DNA of 64,000 bases from Armatimonas rosea (GTDB lineage: Bacteria > Armatimonadota > Armatimonadia > Armatimonadales > Armatimonadaceae). Under the pieces are notes generated by a model that was not told where the DNA came from, searched no databases, and saw only the letters and a program-made list of their open reading frames with translations. Positions 47,850 to 55,681 of this stretch are shown here, in pieces. The stretch covers positions 62,001-126,000 of the forward strand of contig NZ_JACHGW010000001.1 of assembly GCF_014202505.1 (NCBI RefSeq), read 5' to 3'. How positions within the stretch are numbered: position 1 is the first letter of the stretch; each line of letters opens with the position of its first letter. The translations under genes were made by a program, and so were the position numbers.

Positions 47850-48533
47850 ATGCAGCTCTCCGCGCAGTCCATTCGAGTCAGCTCCTTGCTTCAGGAGCTG
47901 ACTCTTTCCCTTTCAGAAGGGCAGCTCACCGGAATCATCGGCCCCAATGGAGCGGGCAAGACGACCCTCCTGCGCTGTCTCAGTGGAGATCTCGCCGTTC
48001 ACGCAGGGGAGATTGTCCTTGCCGGGATCCCTCTTCAGCGATGGAGTAGCCACGAGCGGGCCGAGCGTCTCGCGTATCTCCCCCAGAGTACGAGTGTCAC
48101 CTTTGCCTTCACGGTAGAGGAGCTTGTCGGGCTCCGGGCTCGGTCAGAAGAGCTGCGGGAGCAGGCACTCGACACCATGGAGCTCCCTGCTCTGCGGGAG
48201 CGCCCGCTAACAAGCCTCTCCGGTGGGGAGCAGCGACGCGCGGCGATTGCACGGGTGTTGGCACAAGGAGCGCCTTGCCTCCTGCTCGATGAGCCGCTCA
48301 CCCACCTCGACCCGCGCTACCAGCGACGGCTCCTGCTGTACCTGCAGGCGCACTGTCAACAAGGGGGGAGTGCCGCCCTGGTCCTGCACGATCTCCGCCT
48401 AGCACGGAAGTGGTGCGACCGCCTGGCTCTCCTGGTCGGGGGAGGGCTCCTGGCAGAGGGGACTCCCGAAGAGCTCCTCACCACCAAGGTACTGGAAGAG
48501 GTCTTCGGGGTCCCCGGGTCTTTCCTCGCTTAA
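47850..48533 (+). CDS. ABC transporter ATP-binding protein (FecE/BtuD/HmuV type), orphan
   Basis: The 227 aa ATPase has Walker A GPNGAGKTT, Q-loop YLPQST, signature LSGGEQRR, Walker B CLLLDEPLTHLD and H-loop LVLHD. The GDLAVHAGEIVLAG... and VEELV patterns resemble iron-siderophore, heme or cobalamin importers. No permease or binding protein is adjacent. It follows parB by 24 bases and probably shares its transcript, since no separate promoter is obvious and the gap is filled by parS. Confidence 0.88.
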   Translation: MQLSAQSIRVSSLLQELTLSLSEGQLTGIIGPNGAGKTTLLRCLSGDLAVHAGEIVLAGIPLQRWSSHERAERLAYLPQSTSVTFAFTVEELVGLRARSEELREQALDTMELPALRERPLTSLSGGEQRRAAIARVLAQGAPCLLLDEPLTHLDPRYQRRLLLYLQAHCQQGGSAALVLHDLRLARKWCDRLALLVGGGLLAEGTPEELLTTKVLEEVFGVPGSFLA

Positions 48534-48566
48534 CATGGTCTTAATGCGAGAGTGGCCAGTCTTTGA

Positions 48567-48572
48567 TATACT
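48567..48572 (+). promoter_or_regulatory. -10 of phoU
   Basis: TATACT preceded by TG-like bases ends eight bases before the GTG start of phoU, giving a nearly leaderless mRNA. Confidence 0.55.
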
Positions 48573-48580
48573 GGGCTCAC

Positions 48581-49216
48581 GTGGCAAAGTCAAAACAACC
48601 ATTTGAGGAAGAACTCAAGGAGCTCCGGCGAACCCTCCTCGAAATGGGAGTGGCCGCTGAGGAGATGGTGGGAGATGCCATTACCGCTCTCATTCGCCAG
48701 AACACCGAGCTTGCGGACGCTGTCATCGAGCGGGACTCTCTCGTAGACCGTCTTGAGCACGATGTGCAAGAGTACTGCCTGCGCCTGCTCGCACGAAAAG
48801 TGGCCTCCACCAGTGAGCTCCGCCATATTACCTCGGCGCTTCGGGTGGCGAGCGATATCGAGAGGATCGCGGACCACGCGGTCGATATTGCACAGGCGGC
48901 ACGCCGGCTCTCTCAAGAGGCGATCTACAAACCCCTCGTCGATATTCCGCACCTGGGTGAGGTGGCGCAGAACATGCTCCGAACGACCCTAGATGCATTT
49001 GTGCGGCGAGATCGAAAGCTGGCTCCAGTCTTGATCGCGGCCGACGATGAAGCAGATGCGCTCTATAAACACATGCGTAACGAGCTCAAGCAGACCCTAG
49101 AGACCGACCCCCACTCTGTGGCGCAGGCGATCTCTCTCCTCTTTGTAGCGCACTATCTGGAGCGGGTCTGCGACCACTGCACCAATATCGCGGAGCAGGT
49201 AAGCCTCACGTGCTAG
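48581..49216 (+). CDS. phoU: PhoU-family phosphate regulator
   Basis: The 211 aa all-helical protein has two PhoU repeats. Each carries the acidic metal-binding pattern (EMVGDAITALI...RDSLVDRLEHDVQEYCLRLL and MLRTTLDAFVRRD...ADDEADALYKHMRNEL), with SDIERIADHAVDIA and YLERVCDHCTNIAEQV between and after. PhoU restrains phosphate uptake and PhoR signalling. The pst genes are not nearby. The GTG at 48581 was chosen over a TTG upstream because it fits the TATACT hexamer and the family N-terminus. It overlaps the next gene by seven bases. Confidence 0.93.
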   Translation: MAKSKQPFEEELKELRRTLLEMGVAAEEMVGDAITALIRQNTELADAVIERDSLVDRLEHDVQEYCLRLLARKVASTSELRHITSALRVASDIERIADHAVDIAQAARRLSQEAIYKPLVDIPHLGEVAQNMLRTTLDAFVRRDRKLAPVLIAADDEADALYKHMRNELKQTLETDPHSVAQAISLLFVAHYLERVCDHCTNIAEQVSLTC

Positions 49217-49473
49217 ACCCCGAAGAAGAGATCCTCGACGAGTTCCTTGCGGGGAGCCCACGCGCCTCAACCTGGGGTGAGCTGCGCCTCGCCCTAGAGG
49301 AGCGCCTCGCCGATGCCCGGGAGCGAGGAGACACAGCGCGGATCGAGCAGCTCCAGCAGCAAGTCGCGGCCCTCGCACAGGAAGAGGCGATCACCCGCTT
49401 TGTCGAGGACTCCGTGCGGGTGACCCTTGTGCGCCCCCGTGTGGATGCCGACGACAACGAGTTTGAGCTCTAG
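49210..49473 (+). CDS. small acidic hypothetical protein, 87 aa
   Basis: I do not recognise this protein. It is acidic and helical (LDPEEEILDEFLAG; a charged coiled-coil-like middle, residues 25-60). The GTG start overlaps the end of phoU by seven bases, so translation is probably coupled and the product may work with PhoU. Codon third positions are GC-rich, which supports coding. Confidence 0.7.
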   Translation: MLDPEEEILDEFLAGSPRASTWGELRLALEERLADARERGDTARIEQLQQQVAALAQEEAITRFVEDSVRVTLVRPRVDADDNEFEL

Positions 49474-49490
49474 TAGCGCCTAAAATGCGG

Positions 49491-49496
49491 TATAAC
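49491..49496 (+). promoter_or_regulatory. -10 of the HAD hydrolase gene
   Basis: TATAAC ends five bases before the ATG at 49502; no Shine-Dalgarno could fit between. Confidence 0.55.
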
Positions 49497-49501
49497 CAGG
49501 C

Positions 49502-50266
49502 ATGGGCCGCCTGAAGGGGATCGTCTTCGATCTCGATGATACACTCGTCAACTCCACCGCCGCGATGCACGCCGCGATCACCGCGACCCTGCCGCTCCTG
49601 CCCGGCACCACTCCCTTGGCGCTGGCGAGCGCTCTCAAGCAGGGCTATCAGAACCTCTGGGGCTATCCCAGCGATGGCTACCAGCAACTAAAGACCCTCC
49701 CCCCCGAGGAGCTTCGTCACGCACTCACGGTCGAGGCGCTGGGACTGCTGGGATTCTCCGACCAAAGCCTCATCGCGGCCGTGCGGGAGCGCTACCAGAC
49801 CACCGAGGATTCTCTCCTGCAGCCTCTCCCCGGAGCGATTGCGCTGCTGACTGCGCTCAAGGAAGACTTTCGCCTCGGCATCATCACCAATGGTCCCTCC
49901 CTCTTTCAGCGGGCCAAGCTCACTCAGGTCGGGCTGGACTCGTTCTTTGAGGTGGTCGTCGCCGATGTGGACTTTGGTGCACCCAAGCCCGATCCCGCGC
50001 TCTTTGCCTACACGGCGGGGCTGTTAGGGCTGGAGAAAAGTGAACTACTGTTTGCAGGAGACTCGGTCGAGGCCGATATCGCCGGGGCGAACGCAGCGGG
50101 CTGGTGCAGCGTCTATGTGGGTAGTGCTGCCTGTGAGGAGGCAACCTACTCTCTTAGAGCACTCGAGGAAATCCTGACTCTAGAGCCCGTTCGTGAGGTA
50201 CAAATGAGAAAAAGACTTGCATCTGAGCCAAAGGTCGCCGATACTAGAGTAACAAGCGCTGGCTAG
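49502..50266 (+). CDS. HAD-superfamily hydrolase (phosphoglycolate-phosphatase-like)
   Basis: The 254 aa product has HAD motif I FDLDDTLVNS, motif II IITNGPS, motif III lysine near GAPKPDPALF and motif IV FAGDSVEADIAGANAAG. A helical C1 cap lies at about residues 20-90. The subgroup is like YjjG/pyrimidine-5'-nucleotidase or phosphoglycolate phosphatase; the substrate is unknown. The C-terminal 25 residues are encoded over the promoter of the next gene. Confidence 0.9.
   Translation: MGRLKGIVFDLDDTLVNSTAAMHAAITATLPLLPGTTPLALASALKQGYQNLWGYPSDGYQQLKTLPPEELRHALTVEALGLLGFSDQSLIAAVRERYQTTEDSLLQPLPGAIALLTALKEDFRLGIITNGPSLFQRAKLTQVGLDSFFEVVVADVDFGAPKPDPALFAYTAGLLGLEKSELLFAGDSVEADIAGANAAGWCSVYVGSAACEEATYSLRALEEILTLEPVREVQMRKRLASEPKVADTRVTSAG
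50217..50245 (+). promoter_or_regulatory. sigma-70-type promoter inside the 3' end of the HAD gene
   Basis: TTGCAT (50217-50222) and GATACT (50240-50245) are separated by exactly 17 bases. Transcription would begin near 50252 and give a leader of about 230 bases before the GTG at 50483. Confidence 0.6.
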
Positions 50267-50482
50267 AGATTTAACAAGATGTTAGCACGTGTGCCCGAGC
50301 TTCTGACGCCACGTCTCTGGACACCCGACCAGGGACCCGCAGGTCTGCTCGTGCTACCGCCCCCACGACGGCTCTTGACCGTTGTCGGAGGGCGGCTCCA
50401 GGGAGCAGGGAGCCCCCTTGGGAGACCAGAACACGCTGGAGACACACCGCGGTTTCGTACCACAGCAGGAGGGTTAATCATC
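50252..50482 (+). ncRNA. candidate structured 5' leader RNA
   Basis: Three strong hairpins follow one another. H1 is GTCTCTGG/CCAGGGAC at 50313-50336. H2 is CCGCCC with ACGACGG / CCGTTGT with GGGCGG at 50357-50395. H3 is GGCTCC/GGAGCC at 50394-50414. An AGGAGG at 50467-50472 follows before a GTG start. The frame from an ATG at 50279 is open through this part, but its third codon positions are rich in A and unlike the neighbours, which argues against translation. It matches no riboswitch class I know. Confidence 0.4.
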
Positions 50483-50848
50483 GTGAGCAGTTCGCGCAAA
50501 CGGGAACCAGCCCGGACCATAGGACACCCCGACCTGGCGTCTGGAGCCAGTGTGCAGCGGGGTGATGTCCTCTATGTCTCCATCGCGGAGGCTGTCTACC
50601 GCGAGTCACGGGGAGAGACCGTGGAGCTACACTTCGAGTCCACTGAGGAAGACAACGACGCCCTCCGGGAGCTCCGGGTCCGCGCACGCAACCGCTGGGA
50701 GAACGACCGCCTGCCCGATGGCTGGACCCGGCCGCTCCCCCTCCCCGCCCCAAGCCCCAAGAAAACCAGTATCCCCGAGGAGCTACGCGCCCTCGTGGAG
50801 GAGCTCAATAGCCGCCAGCAGCGTCCCGTGCTCGACGACGAAGACTAG
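50483..50848 (+). CDS. hypothetical protein, 121 aa
   Basis: I do not recognise this protein. From GTG 50483 codon use becomes typical of this genome. The product is hydrophilic, with a Ser/Arg/Lys N-terminus, a central beta-type stretch (VQRGDVLYVSIAEAVYRE, TVELHFES), a helical charged segment and a Pro-rich linker before an acidic end. AGGAGG lies 10 bases before the GTG. An alternative start is the ATG at 50279 (189 aa), which would translate the hairpin region. Confidence 0.6.
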   Translation: MSSSRKREPARTIGHPDLASGASVQRGDVLYVSIAEAVYRESRGETVELHFESTEEDNDALRELRVRARNRWENDRLPDGWTRPLPLPAPSPKKTSIPEELRALVEELNSRQQRPVLDDED

Positions 50849-50855
50849 GCAGAGG

Positions 50856-51983
50856 CTAGGGTGCCTCCGCCAGCCGTAGCTTGACCGTCCCCTGCTGGTT
50901 GTCGCGGATCACGACCGCCTCAACAGTCTGGCCGATCCGTAGCCCCGCAAGGGCCCGCCGGTAGCTCGCCTCATCACTAATCGCTTGACCCGCCAGGCTC
51001 ACCAGGACATCGCCCTGCTGGAGCCCCGCGTCTGCGGCCGGAGAGTCCCGGTAGACCGCACGCACCACAATTCCCTTGGTCTCTGACGGAAGCCGTAGCA
51101 TGCGTGTCAGACGCGCCGTCAGCTCCGTTGGGACGATGCCATCAAAGGGGCGGCGAACCTTCCCATTGCGCTTGAGCTCGTCGACGATCTGCATCGCGGT
51201 CTTGATGGGGATAGCAAAGCCGATATTCTGGGCATCGGTGCGCACGAGGGTGTTGATCCCGACAACCTTGCCTGCCAGGTCCACCAGTGCCCCGCCCGAG
51301 TTGCCCGGGTTGATCGCGGTATCGGTCTGGATCAGGTTCTCGTAGGTCCGGTCCTCCAGCACCAGGGGTCGCCCCAGCGCCGAGACCACGCCCGCCGAGA
51401 CCGAGTGCGAGAGCCCGACCGGATTTCCGATCGCTAGCACGGTCTGCCCCGGCTGGAGCGAGTCGTTCTCTCCTAGCTGTGCCTCGGGGAGCCGCGATGG
51501 GTTCTGCACCTTCAGGAGTGCCACATCGGTCGCACGGTCCGCTCCCACCGGCTGGGCAGAGAAGGCACGGCCATCGGTGAGGGTGATCGTGATCTTCCCC
51601 CCGGTCTGCACGGCATCGCCCACGACATGCTGGTTGGTGAGGACATAGCCCCCCTCCAGCAAGACCCCCGAGCCCGAGCCGGTCGGGACCTCTTGTGTCT
51701 CGCGCCGCCCCCGGCCAAAGAACCAGTCCTCTCGGCTGTCAAAGACCGTCCGGCTCTGTTTTGCGGTCGTGTCGATCGCCACCACCGAGGGTGAGGCAAG
51801 GCGCGCGGCCTGCACAATGGGCTCTTTGTCTGCGGAGTAGGGCGGAGCCGCCACCGCGGCCTTGCCTGGCAGGAGCGACTCGACGCTCCCCCCCCGTGCC
51901 GTCAGACACGCCCCTGCCACCGCTCCTGCCAGCAGCGTCCCCAGAGTCGCCGCGGGCCGATTCAGTAATCGAATACCTGCCAT
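50856..51983 (-). CDS. HtrA/DegP-type serine protease with PDZ domain
   Basis: The 375 aa product has an N-terminal hydrophobic signal/anchor (LGTLLAGAVAGACLTA) and a trypsin-like domain. The triad is His in LTNQHVV (about 119), Asp in ATDVALLKV (about 153) and Ser in NPGNSGGAL (about 229). One PDZ domain ends the protein (GIVVRAVYRDSPAADAGLQQGDVLVSLAGQ). It degrades or refolds misfolded proteins outside the cytoplasmic membrane. The ATG at 51983 has AAGGAA about 10 bases upstream; the open frame to 52172 runs antisense to the sigma gene. It is divergent from the sigma operon. Confidence 0.93.
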   Translation of the reverse strand: MAGIRLLNRPAATLGTLLAGAVAGACLTARGGSVESLLPGKAAVAAPPYSADKEPIVQAARLASPSVVAIDTTAKQSRTVFDSREDWFFGRGRRETQEVPTGSGSGVLLEGGYVLTNQHVVGDAVQTGGKITITLTDGRAFSAQPVGADRATDVALLKVQNPSRLPEAQLGENDSLQPGQTVLAIGNPVGLSHSVSAGVVSALGRPLVLEDRTYENLIQTDTAINPGNSGGALVDLAGKVVGINTLVRTDAQNIGFAIPIKTAMQIVDELKRNGKVRRPFDGIVPTELTARLTRMLRLPSETKGIVVRAVYRDSPAADAGLQQGDVLVSLAGQAISDEASYRRALAGLRIGQTVEAVVIRDNQQGTVKLRLAEAP

Positions 51984-52083
51984 TTTGAGTGAGTTCCTTT
52001 CGTCTTTTTCATACGCAAGAGCGCAAACAAAGTTCCCCAAGGTGAAAGAAAACGCGAGAGAGAACCGTCTAAGAGATAACGCC

Positions 52084-52590
52084 ATGCTTGGAGAGCTACT
52101 CACCCGCCGCCACGAGGGACGCCTAGAGCTAAAGACGGTCTTTGATGCCCACAAAGACCGTGTCTTTAGCACCGCGCTCGCCTGCCTGAGCGGGGATCAA
52201 GCGGCGGCGGAAGATGCGACCCAGGAGGTCTTTGTGCGACTTTCCAGCAAGCTAGGGCAGTTTCGGGGAGAGGCAAAGCTCACGACATGGCTGCACCGGG
52301 TGACCGTCAATATCTGCCGCGACGAGCTCCGGCGGCGGCAGCGTGCCCAGCGCCTCGTCCCCGAGCCCGCCGCCGTGAGCGAGTTTTCCGCACGCCGAGA
52401 GCTTCATGAAGCCTTGGAGAGCCTCCCGGAAGCCCTGCGAGCGCCGATCCTCCTGCGCTACTTCGAGGGCCTGAGCTACGACGAGATCGCGGACGCACTG
52501 GGCTGTCCTTCGGGAACCGTGGCGACACGCCTACACCGGGGGCTAAAGCGCCTCGAAAAGTACTTAGGAGAGGAGCCTTCATCACCATGA
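52084..52590 (+). CDS. ECF-type RNA polymerase sigma factor
   Basis: The 168 aa product has region 2 (FDAHKDRVFSTALACLSGDQAAAEDATQEVFVRL, WLHRVTVNICRDELRRR) and region 4 (LESLPEALRAPILLRYFEGLSYDEIADALGCPSGTVATRLHRGLKRL). No extra domain is present. The ATG at 52084 follows a weak purine stretch. It overlaps the FecR-like gene by four bases, the usual layout for a sigma/anti-sigma pair. The 100 bases before it also hold the start region of the divergent HtrA gene. Confidence 0.94.
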   Translation: MLGELLTRRHEGRLELKTVFDAHKDRVFSTALACLSGDQAAAEDATQEVFVRLSSKLGQFRGEAKLTTWLHRVTVNICRDELRRRQRAQRLVPEPAAVSEFSARRELHEALESLPEALRAPILLRYFEGLSYDEIADALGCPSGTVATRLHRGLKRLEKYLGEEPSSP

Positions 52591-53519
52591 ACAAAGACTT
52601 ACCCCCAAGCACGCAGGTCGAACGCCGTCTCCAAGAAGCCGCGTCACTTACCCCCGCGCCCGAGGGGCTCTGGGAGCGCCTGGAGAGCCGACAGAGCGCG
52701 AGGCTACCTCGGAAGCGCCACTTTGCGCTCGGGGTGGCTGTGGTTATGGCTGCCGCAGTGGGCGCGGGATTTTTTATGCTTCGGCCTCACGCGCCGCCCT
52801 CCGCCTGGTACCTGAACGGCCGCCCTCTCGCTCTGGGAGAGGCGCTGGAGGCCAAGCGTCAGCCCTTGACCCTCACGGCGGCGGGCGTGGGCAGTGTTCA
52901 GCTCCAGCCCCAAGGCAGGCTCCGGGTGCTCGAGAGCCACAAAACCCGCCAGCGCCTCGCGCTCGACTCCGGCATGCTGAAGGTGAAGGTCAGTGCGCCG
53001 CCGCGGCTCTTTGTGGTGGAGACCCCTTTTGCCACGGCGACCGACCTCGGCTGTGAGTACACGCTCTCCGCCAGCGACGAGCCCTGGCTCTATTTTTTCC
53101 GGCGTCGTCTTGGCTCCGCGCTACGGGTGGTCTCTGGCTATGTTGAGCTGGAAGATAAGAATAAAAACGTCGTTCTCGTGCCGGCGGGTGCCCTTGTCGT
53201 GATCACACGCGATAGCCACCAGACCCTCCCCGCCTTCGAGGCGGCGTCTTCCGCTGTCTTCACCTACGACAGCACCCATGCGCTTGCCCCCCTTCTGGAG
53301 GCTCTCAAAAAGCCCGAGGACACGCTCACGCTCTTTCACTTACTGCCACGAGTCAGCGGTGCGGAGCGCACCGCGGTTCTCGACAAGCTCTTGACCTTCA
53401 CGACCCTCCCAAGAGGCGTCACCCGCGCGCAGGTGCTCGCGCTCGACTCACACGCCCTCGCGCTCTGGCGCGACAAGCTTAAGCTACTGTGGGGAGGCGC
53501 CTCACAGCTTGGAATCTAG
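52587..53519 (+). CDS. FecR-like anti-sigma/sigma-regulator membrane protein
   Basis: In this 310 aa protein a short cytoplasmic part (1-44) is followed by one membrane helix (about 45-65). A FecR-type beta domain comes next (RVLESHKTRQRLALDSGMLKVKVSAPPRLFVVETPFATATDLGCEYTL, then LRVVSGYVELEDKNKNVVLVPAGALVVI). The C-terminal 100 residues are helical. FecR proteins pass an outside signal to an ECF sigma factor; here no TonB receptor is nearby. Translation is coupled to the sigma gene by an ATGA overlap. Confidence 0.88.
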   Translation: MNKDLPPSTQVERRLQEAASLTPAPEGLWERLESRQSARLPRKRHFALGVAVVMAAAVGAGFFMLRPHAPPSAWYLNGRPLALGEALEAKRQPLTLTAAGVGSVQLQPQGRLRVLESHKTRQRLALDSGMLKVKVSAPPRLFVVETPFATATDLGCEYTLSASDEPWLYFFRRRLGSALRVVSGYVELEDKNKNVVLVPAGALVVITRDSHQTLPAFEAASSAVFTYDSTHALAPLLEALKKPEDTLTLFHLLPRVSGAERTAVLDKLLTFTTLPRGVTRAQVLALDSHALALWRDKLKLLWGGASQLGI

Positions 53520-53529
53520 GAGAAATCAG

Positions 53530-54651
53530 ATGCAAAAACCACAACCGTTTATTGTCCACGAGTGGGGAACCTTCCTTGCGATCGCCGGCTCCAATGGAGT
53601 CACCCTGGAGGGAATGTCGCACGAGGAGCACCCGCTCCCGGACTTTGTCCACGCCGCAAAGGCAGACAGTGTCTTTCCGAAGTGGCCGACACTCAAGGGG
53701 GAGACTCCGGTGATCTACTTCTACACCGACAAGCCACGCAAGGTCCTGGTGGGAGTGGACTTTCCCAGCGGAGCCTGGACCCACTGGTTCCCCTCAGCTG
53801 CTAGCGCGGGGCGTTTCTCCGGCTCTGCGCCCAACACCAACGGGCATCTGGGGTGGATCACCCAGCTCGCGCCGCCCTCGCCCACGGACAGCCTGCCCGA
53901 GCTCGCGGCGGACTCTCTCTGGCGCTTCGCCCGCCAGGTCCCGGCGGCGGCGACCGTGACCAGCAATGGCGAGGTCGAGCGCTTTCTCTTCTACCGGGGA
54001 CTGGGCAAGGCAAACCTGCCGGTGGAGCTCTTCCCGGAGAAAAACGCCGGGCGACTCGTGGCGCACGTGCCTGTCCAGCGGGTGATCCTCCTTAATATCG
54101 AGCAGGGCAAGCTCACCTGGCGGCCTGTGATAGCGCTCAAGGCGGGGCAGATACTCGACGGCGTGCGAACAGGGCTTCGCCCTGGGAGCGTCGAGGAGAT
54201 AGCCCTCTATCTCACACGCGGCCTGATCCAGAGTGGGCTCTTCCCCGATGAGGCCCGCGCGCTGGTCAATACCTGGCGCTCTAGCTACTTTGAGCACGAT
54301 GGCTTCCGGGTGCTTTTTATCCTGCCCCAGGCCTGGACAGACCGCTTTATCCCTCTGCATGTGCGCCCTCAGCCCGACCAGCTCGTGCGGGTGATGGTTG
54401 GGCGAATCGAGGGGCTGACTAAGAAGCGTGAGGCCCTGGTCCGTGCGGCGCTCCTTGGCTTTGCCAGCAACCCGGAGAAGCACTTTGCCACCCTTGCTGC
54501 TCAGGGCCGCTACCTGGAGCCGATCCTGCGACGCCTGGCGCAGACCCCCTCTCTCAAGCCGCTGTGCGAGCGCTTTCTGGCCACGGAGCTCGTCACCAAA
54601 GGGCGGAGCGATGCGCGTGCTCTGGCTGAGCAGCTCCGGCTCGGGGTATGA
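53530..54651 (+). CDS. protein of unknown function with N-terminal VHEWGTF motif, 373 aa
   Basis: The protein opens with PFIVHEWGTFLAIAGSNGV, a motif I recall from uncharacterised proteins of Planctomycetes and related bacteria. No domain function is known to me and no signal peptide is seen in this copy. AGGAGA lies six bases before the ATG at 53530, 10 bases after the FecR-like stop, so it is the third gene of the sigma operon and may be a target or part of the signal path. The middle is beta-rich and the last 100 residues are helical. Confidence 0.75.
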   Translation: MQKPQPFIVHEWGTFLAIAGSNGVTLEGMSHEEHPLPDFVHAAKADSVFPKWPTLKGETPVIYFYTDKPRKVLVGVDFPSGAWTHWFPSAASAGRFSGSAPNTNGHLGWITQLAPPSPTDSLPELAADSLWRFARQVPAAATVTSNGEVERFLFYRGLGKANLPVELFPEKNAGRLVAHVPVQRVILLNIEQGKLTWRPVIALKAGQILDGVRTGLRPGSVEEIALYLTRGLIQSGLFPDEARALVNTWRSSYFEHDGFRVLFILPQAWTDRFIPLHVRPQPDQLVRVMVGRIEGLTKKREALVRAALLGFASNPEKHFATLAAQGRYLEPILRRLAQTPSLKPLCERFLATELVTKGRSDARALAEQLRLGV

Positions 54652-54652
54652 T
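54647..54652 (+). promoter_or_regulatory. -10 of the beta-lactamase-fold gene
   Basis: TATGAT overlaps the stop region of the preceding gene and ends nine bases before the ATG at 54662. Confidence 0.45.
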
Positions 54653-54661
54653 CGTCGTGTC

Positions 54662-55681
54662 ATGACACAAGAGAGCAAGCTGGAGGAGCTACGGGCAAAG
54701 CATGGCCTCCCCGCGCTAGGAATGGTCGCGGTGGTCGATGGCAAGCCCCAAGAGGTGGGCGTCGTGGGGATGCGCAAGTGGGAGGGAACCGAGCGCGTCC
54801 TTCCGGGCGATGCCTTTCACCTCGGCTCCGAGACCAAGGCGATGACCGCCACCCTGATTGGGCAGCTGATCGACAAGGGGAAGCTCACCCTGAAGAGCAC
54901 CCTGGGCGAGCTTCTCCCCGAGACACCAAGCGCCTGGAAAGCCACGACAATCGAGACCCTGCTGGCACACCAAGCGGGGCTTACCCGCGATGAGCCCAAG
55001 GGCAAGAACCTGCTCTATCTCCACCAGTTCACGGGGCCTCTGATGCAGCAGCGCGCACGGTGGTACCGCGAGCGCCTCGCGGACCTCCCCGACGAGACCG
55101 TGGGGAAGTACCAGTACGCCAATGCGGGCTACGCCATCTTAGGAGTGGTTGTGGAGCGTCTGACGGGCAAGCCCTGGGAGCAGCTCCTTACGGAGGGGCT
55201 CTGGAAGCAGCTGGGAATCCGAGGCGGAGGGTTTGGTGCTCCGCCCGTGGTCTGGCAGCACCTGTGTGAGGAGAAGAAGCCCGTCCCCATCGACCCACGC
55301 GAGAAGGCCGACAACCCGCCGCTGATGGGGCCGGCAGGTAGGGTGCACCTCCCCCTGGGAGAGTGGGCGAAGTTTGTCGCGGCCTTTGCCGATCCGGACC
55401 ATCAAAAAATCCTCTCCCCCGAGACCATGGCCGCACTCACCACCCCTGTCTTGGGCGGGGAGTACAACGGCGGCTGGGTGATTACGTCGCGTGGCTGGGG
55501 CGGAGGGCGCGTGCTGACCCATGCGGGGAGCAATACCATGAACTTCTGCGTCGCCTGGGTCGCTCCCAAGAGGCGCTTCGCGGCCCTTGTCGCCACGAAT
55601 ATTGTCGGGGACGAAGCCAGTAAGGCCTGCGATGCTGCGATTGGCCTGATGATTCGCCAGTACCTAAAGCCAGGTGCCTAG
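54662..55681 (+). CDS. class C beta-lactamase-fold serine hydrolase
   Basis: The 339 aa product has the SxxK motif SETK in LGSETKAMTA, YxN as YANAGY, and a C-terminal HAG motif in place of KTG (VLTHAGSNTMNF). These are the marks of the beta-lactamase/esterase/DD-peptidase family. No signal peptide is present, so an esterase or peptidase role in the cytoplasm is more likely than antibiotic resistance. Its stop overlaps the convergent YmdB-type gene by four bases. The frame stays open upstream inside the previous gene, but the family alignment starts near 54662. Confidence 0.88.
   Translation: MTQESKLEELRAKHGLPALGMVAVVDGKPQEVGVVGMRKWEGTERVLPGDAFHLGSETKAMTATLIGQLIDKGKLTLKSTLGELLPETPSAWKATTIETLLAHQAGLTRDEPKGKNLLYLHQFTGPLMQQRARWYRERLADLPDETVGKYQYANAGYAILGVVVERLTGKPWEQLLTEGLWKQLGIRGGGFGAPPVVWQHLCEEKKPVPIDPREKADNPPLMGPAGRVHLPLGEWAKFVAAFADPDHQKILSPETMAALTTPVLGGEYNGGWVITSRGWGGGRVLTHAGSNTMNFCVAWVAPKRRFAALVATNIVGDEASKACDAAIGLMIRQYLKPGA

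Noticed and set aside
54662-55681. Antibiotic-resistance beta-lactamase
   Set aside because: The fold motifs are right, but there is no signal peptide and the third motif is HAG rather than KTG, which fits esterase/peptidase relatives better.
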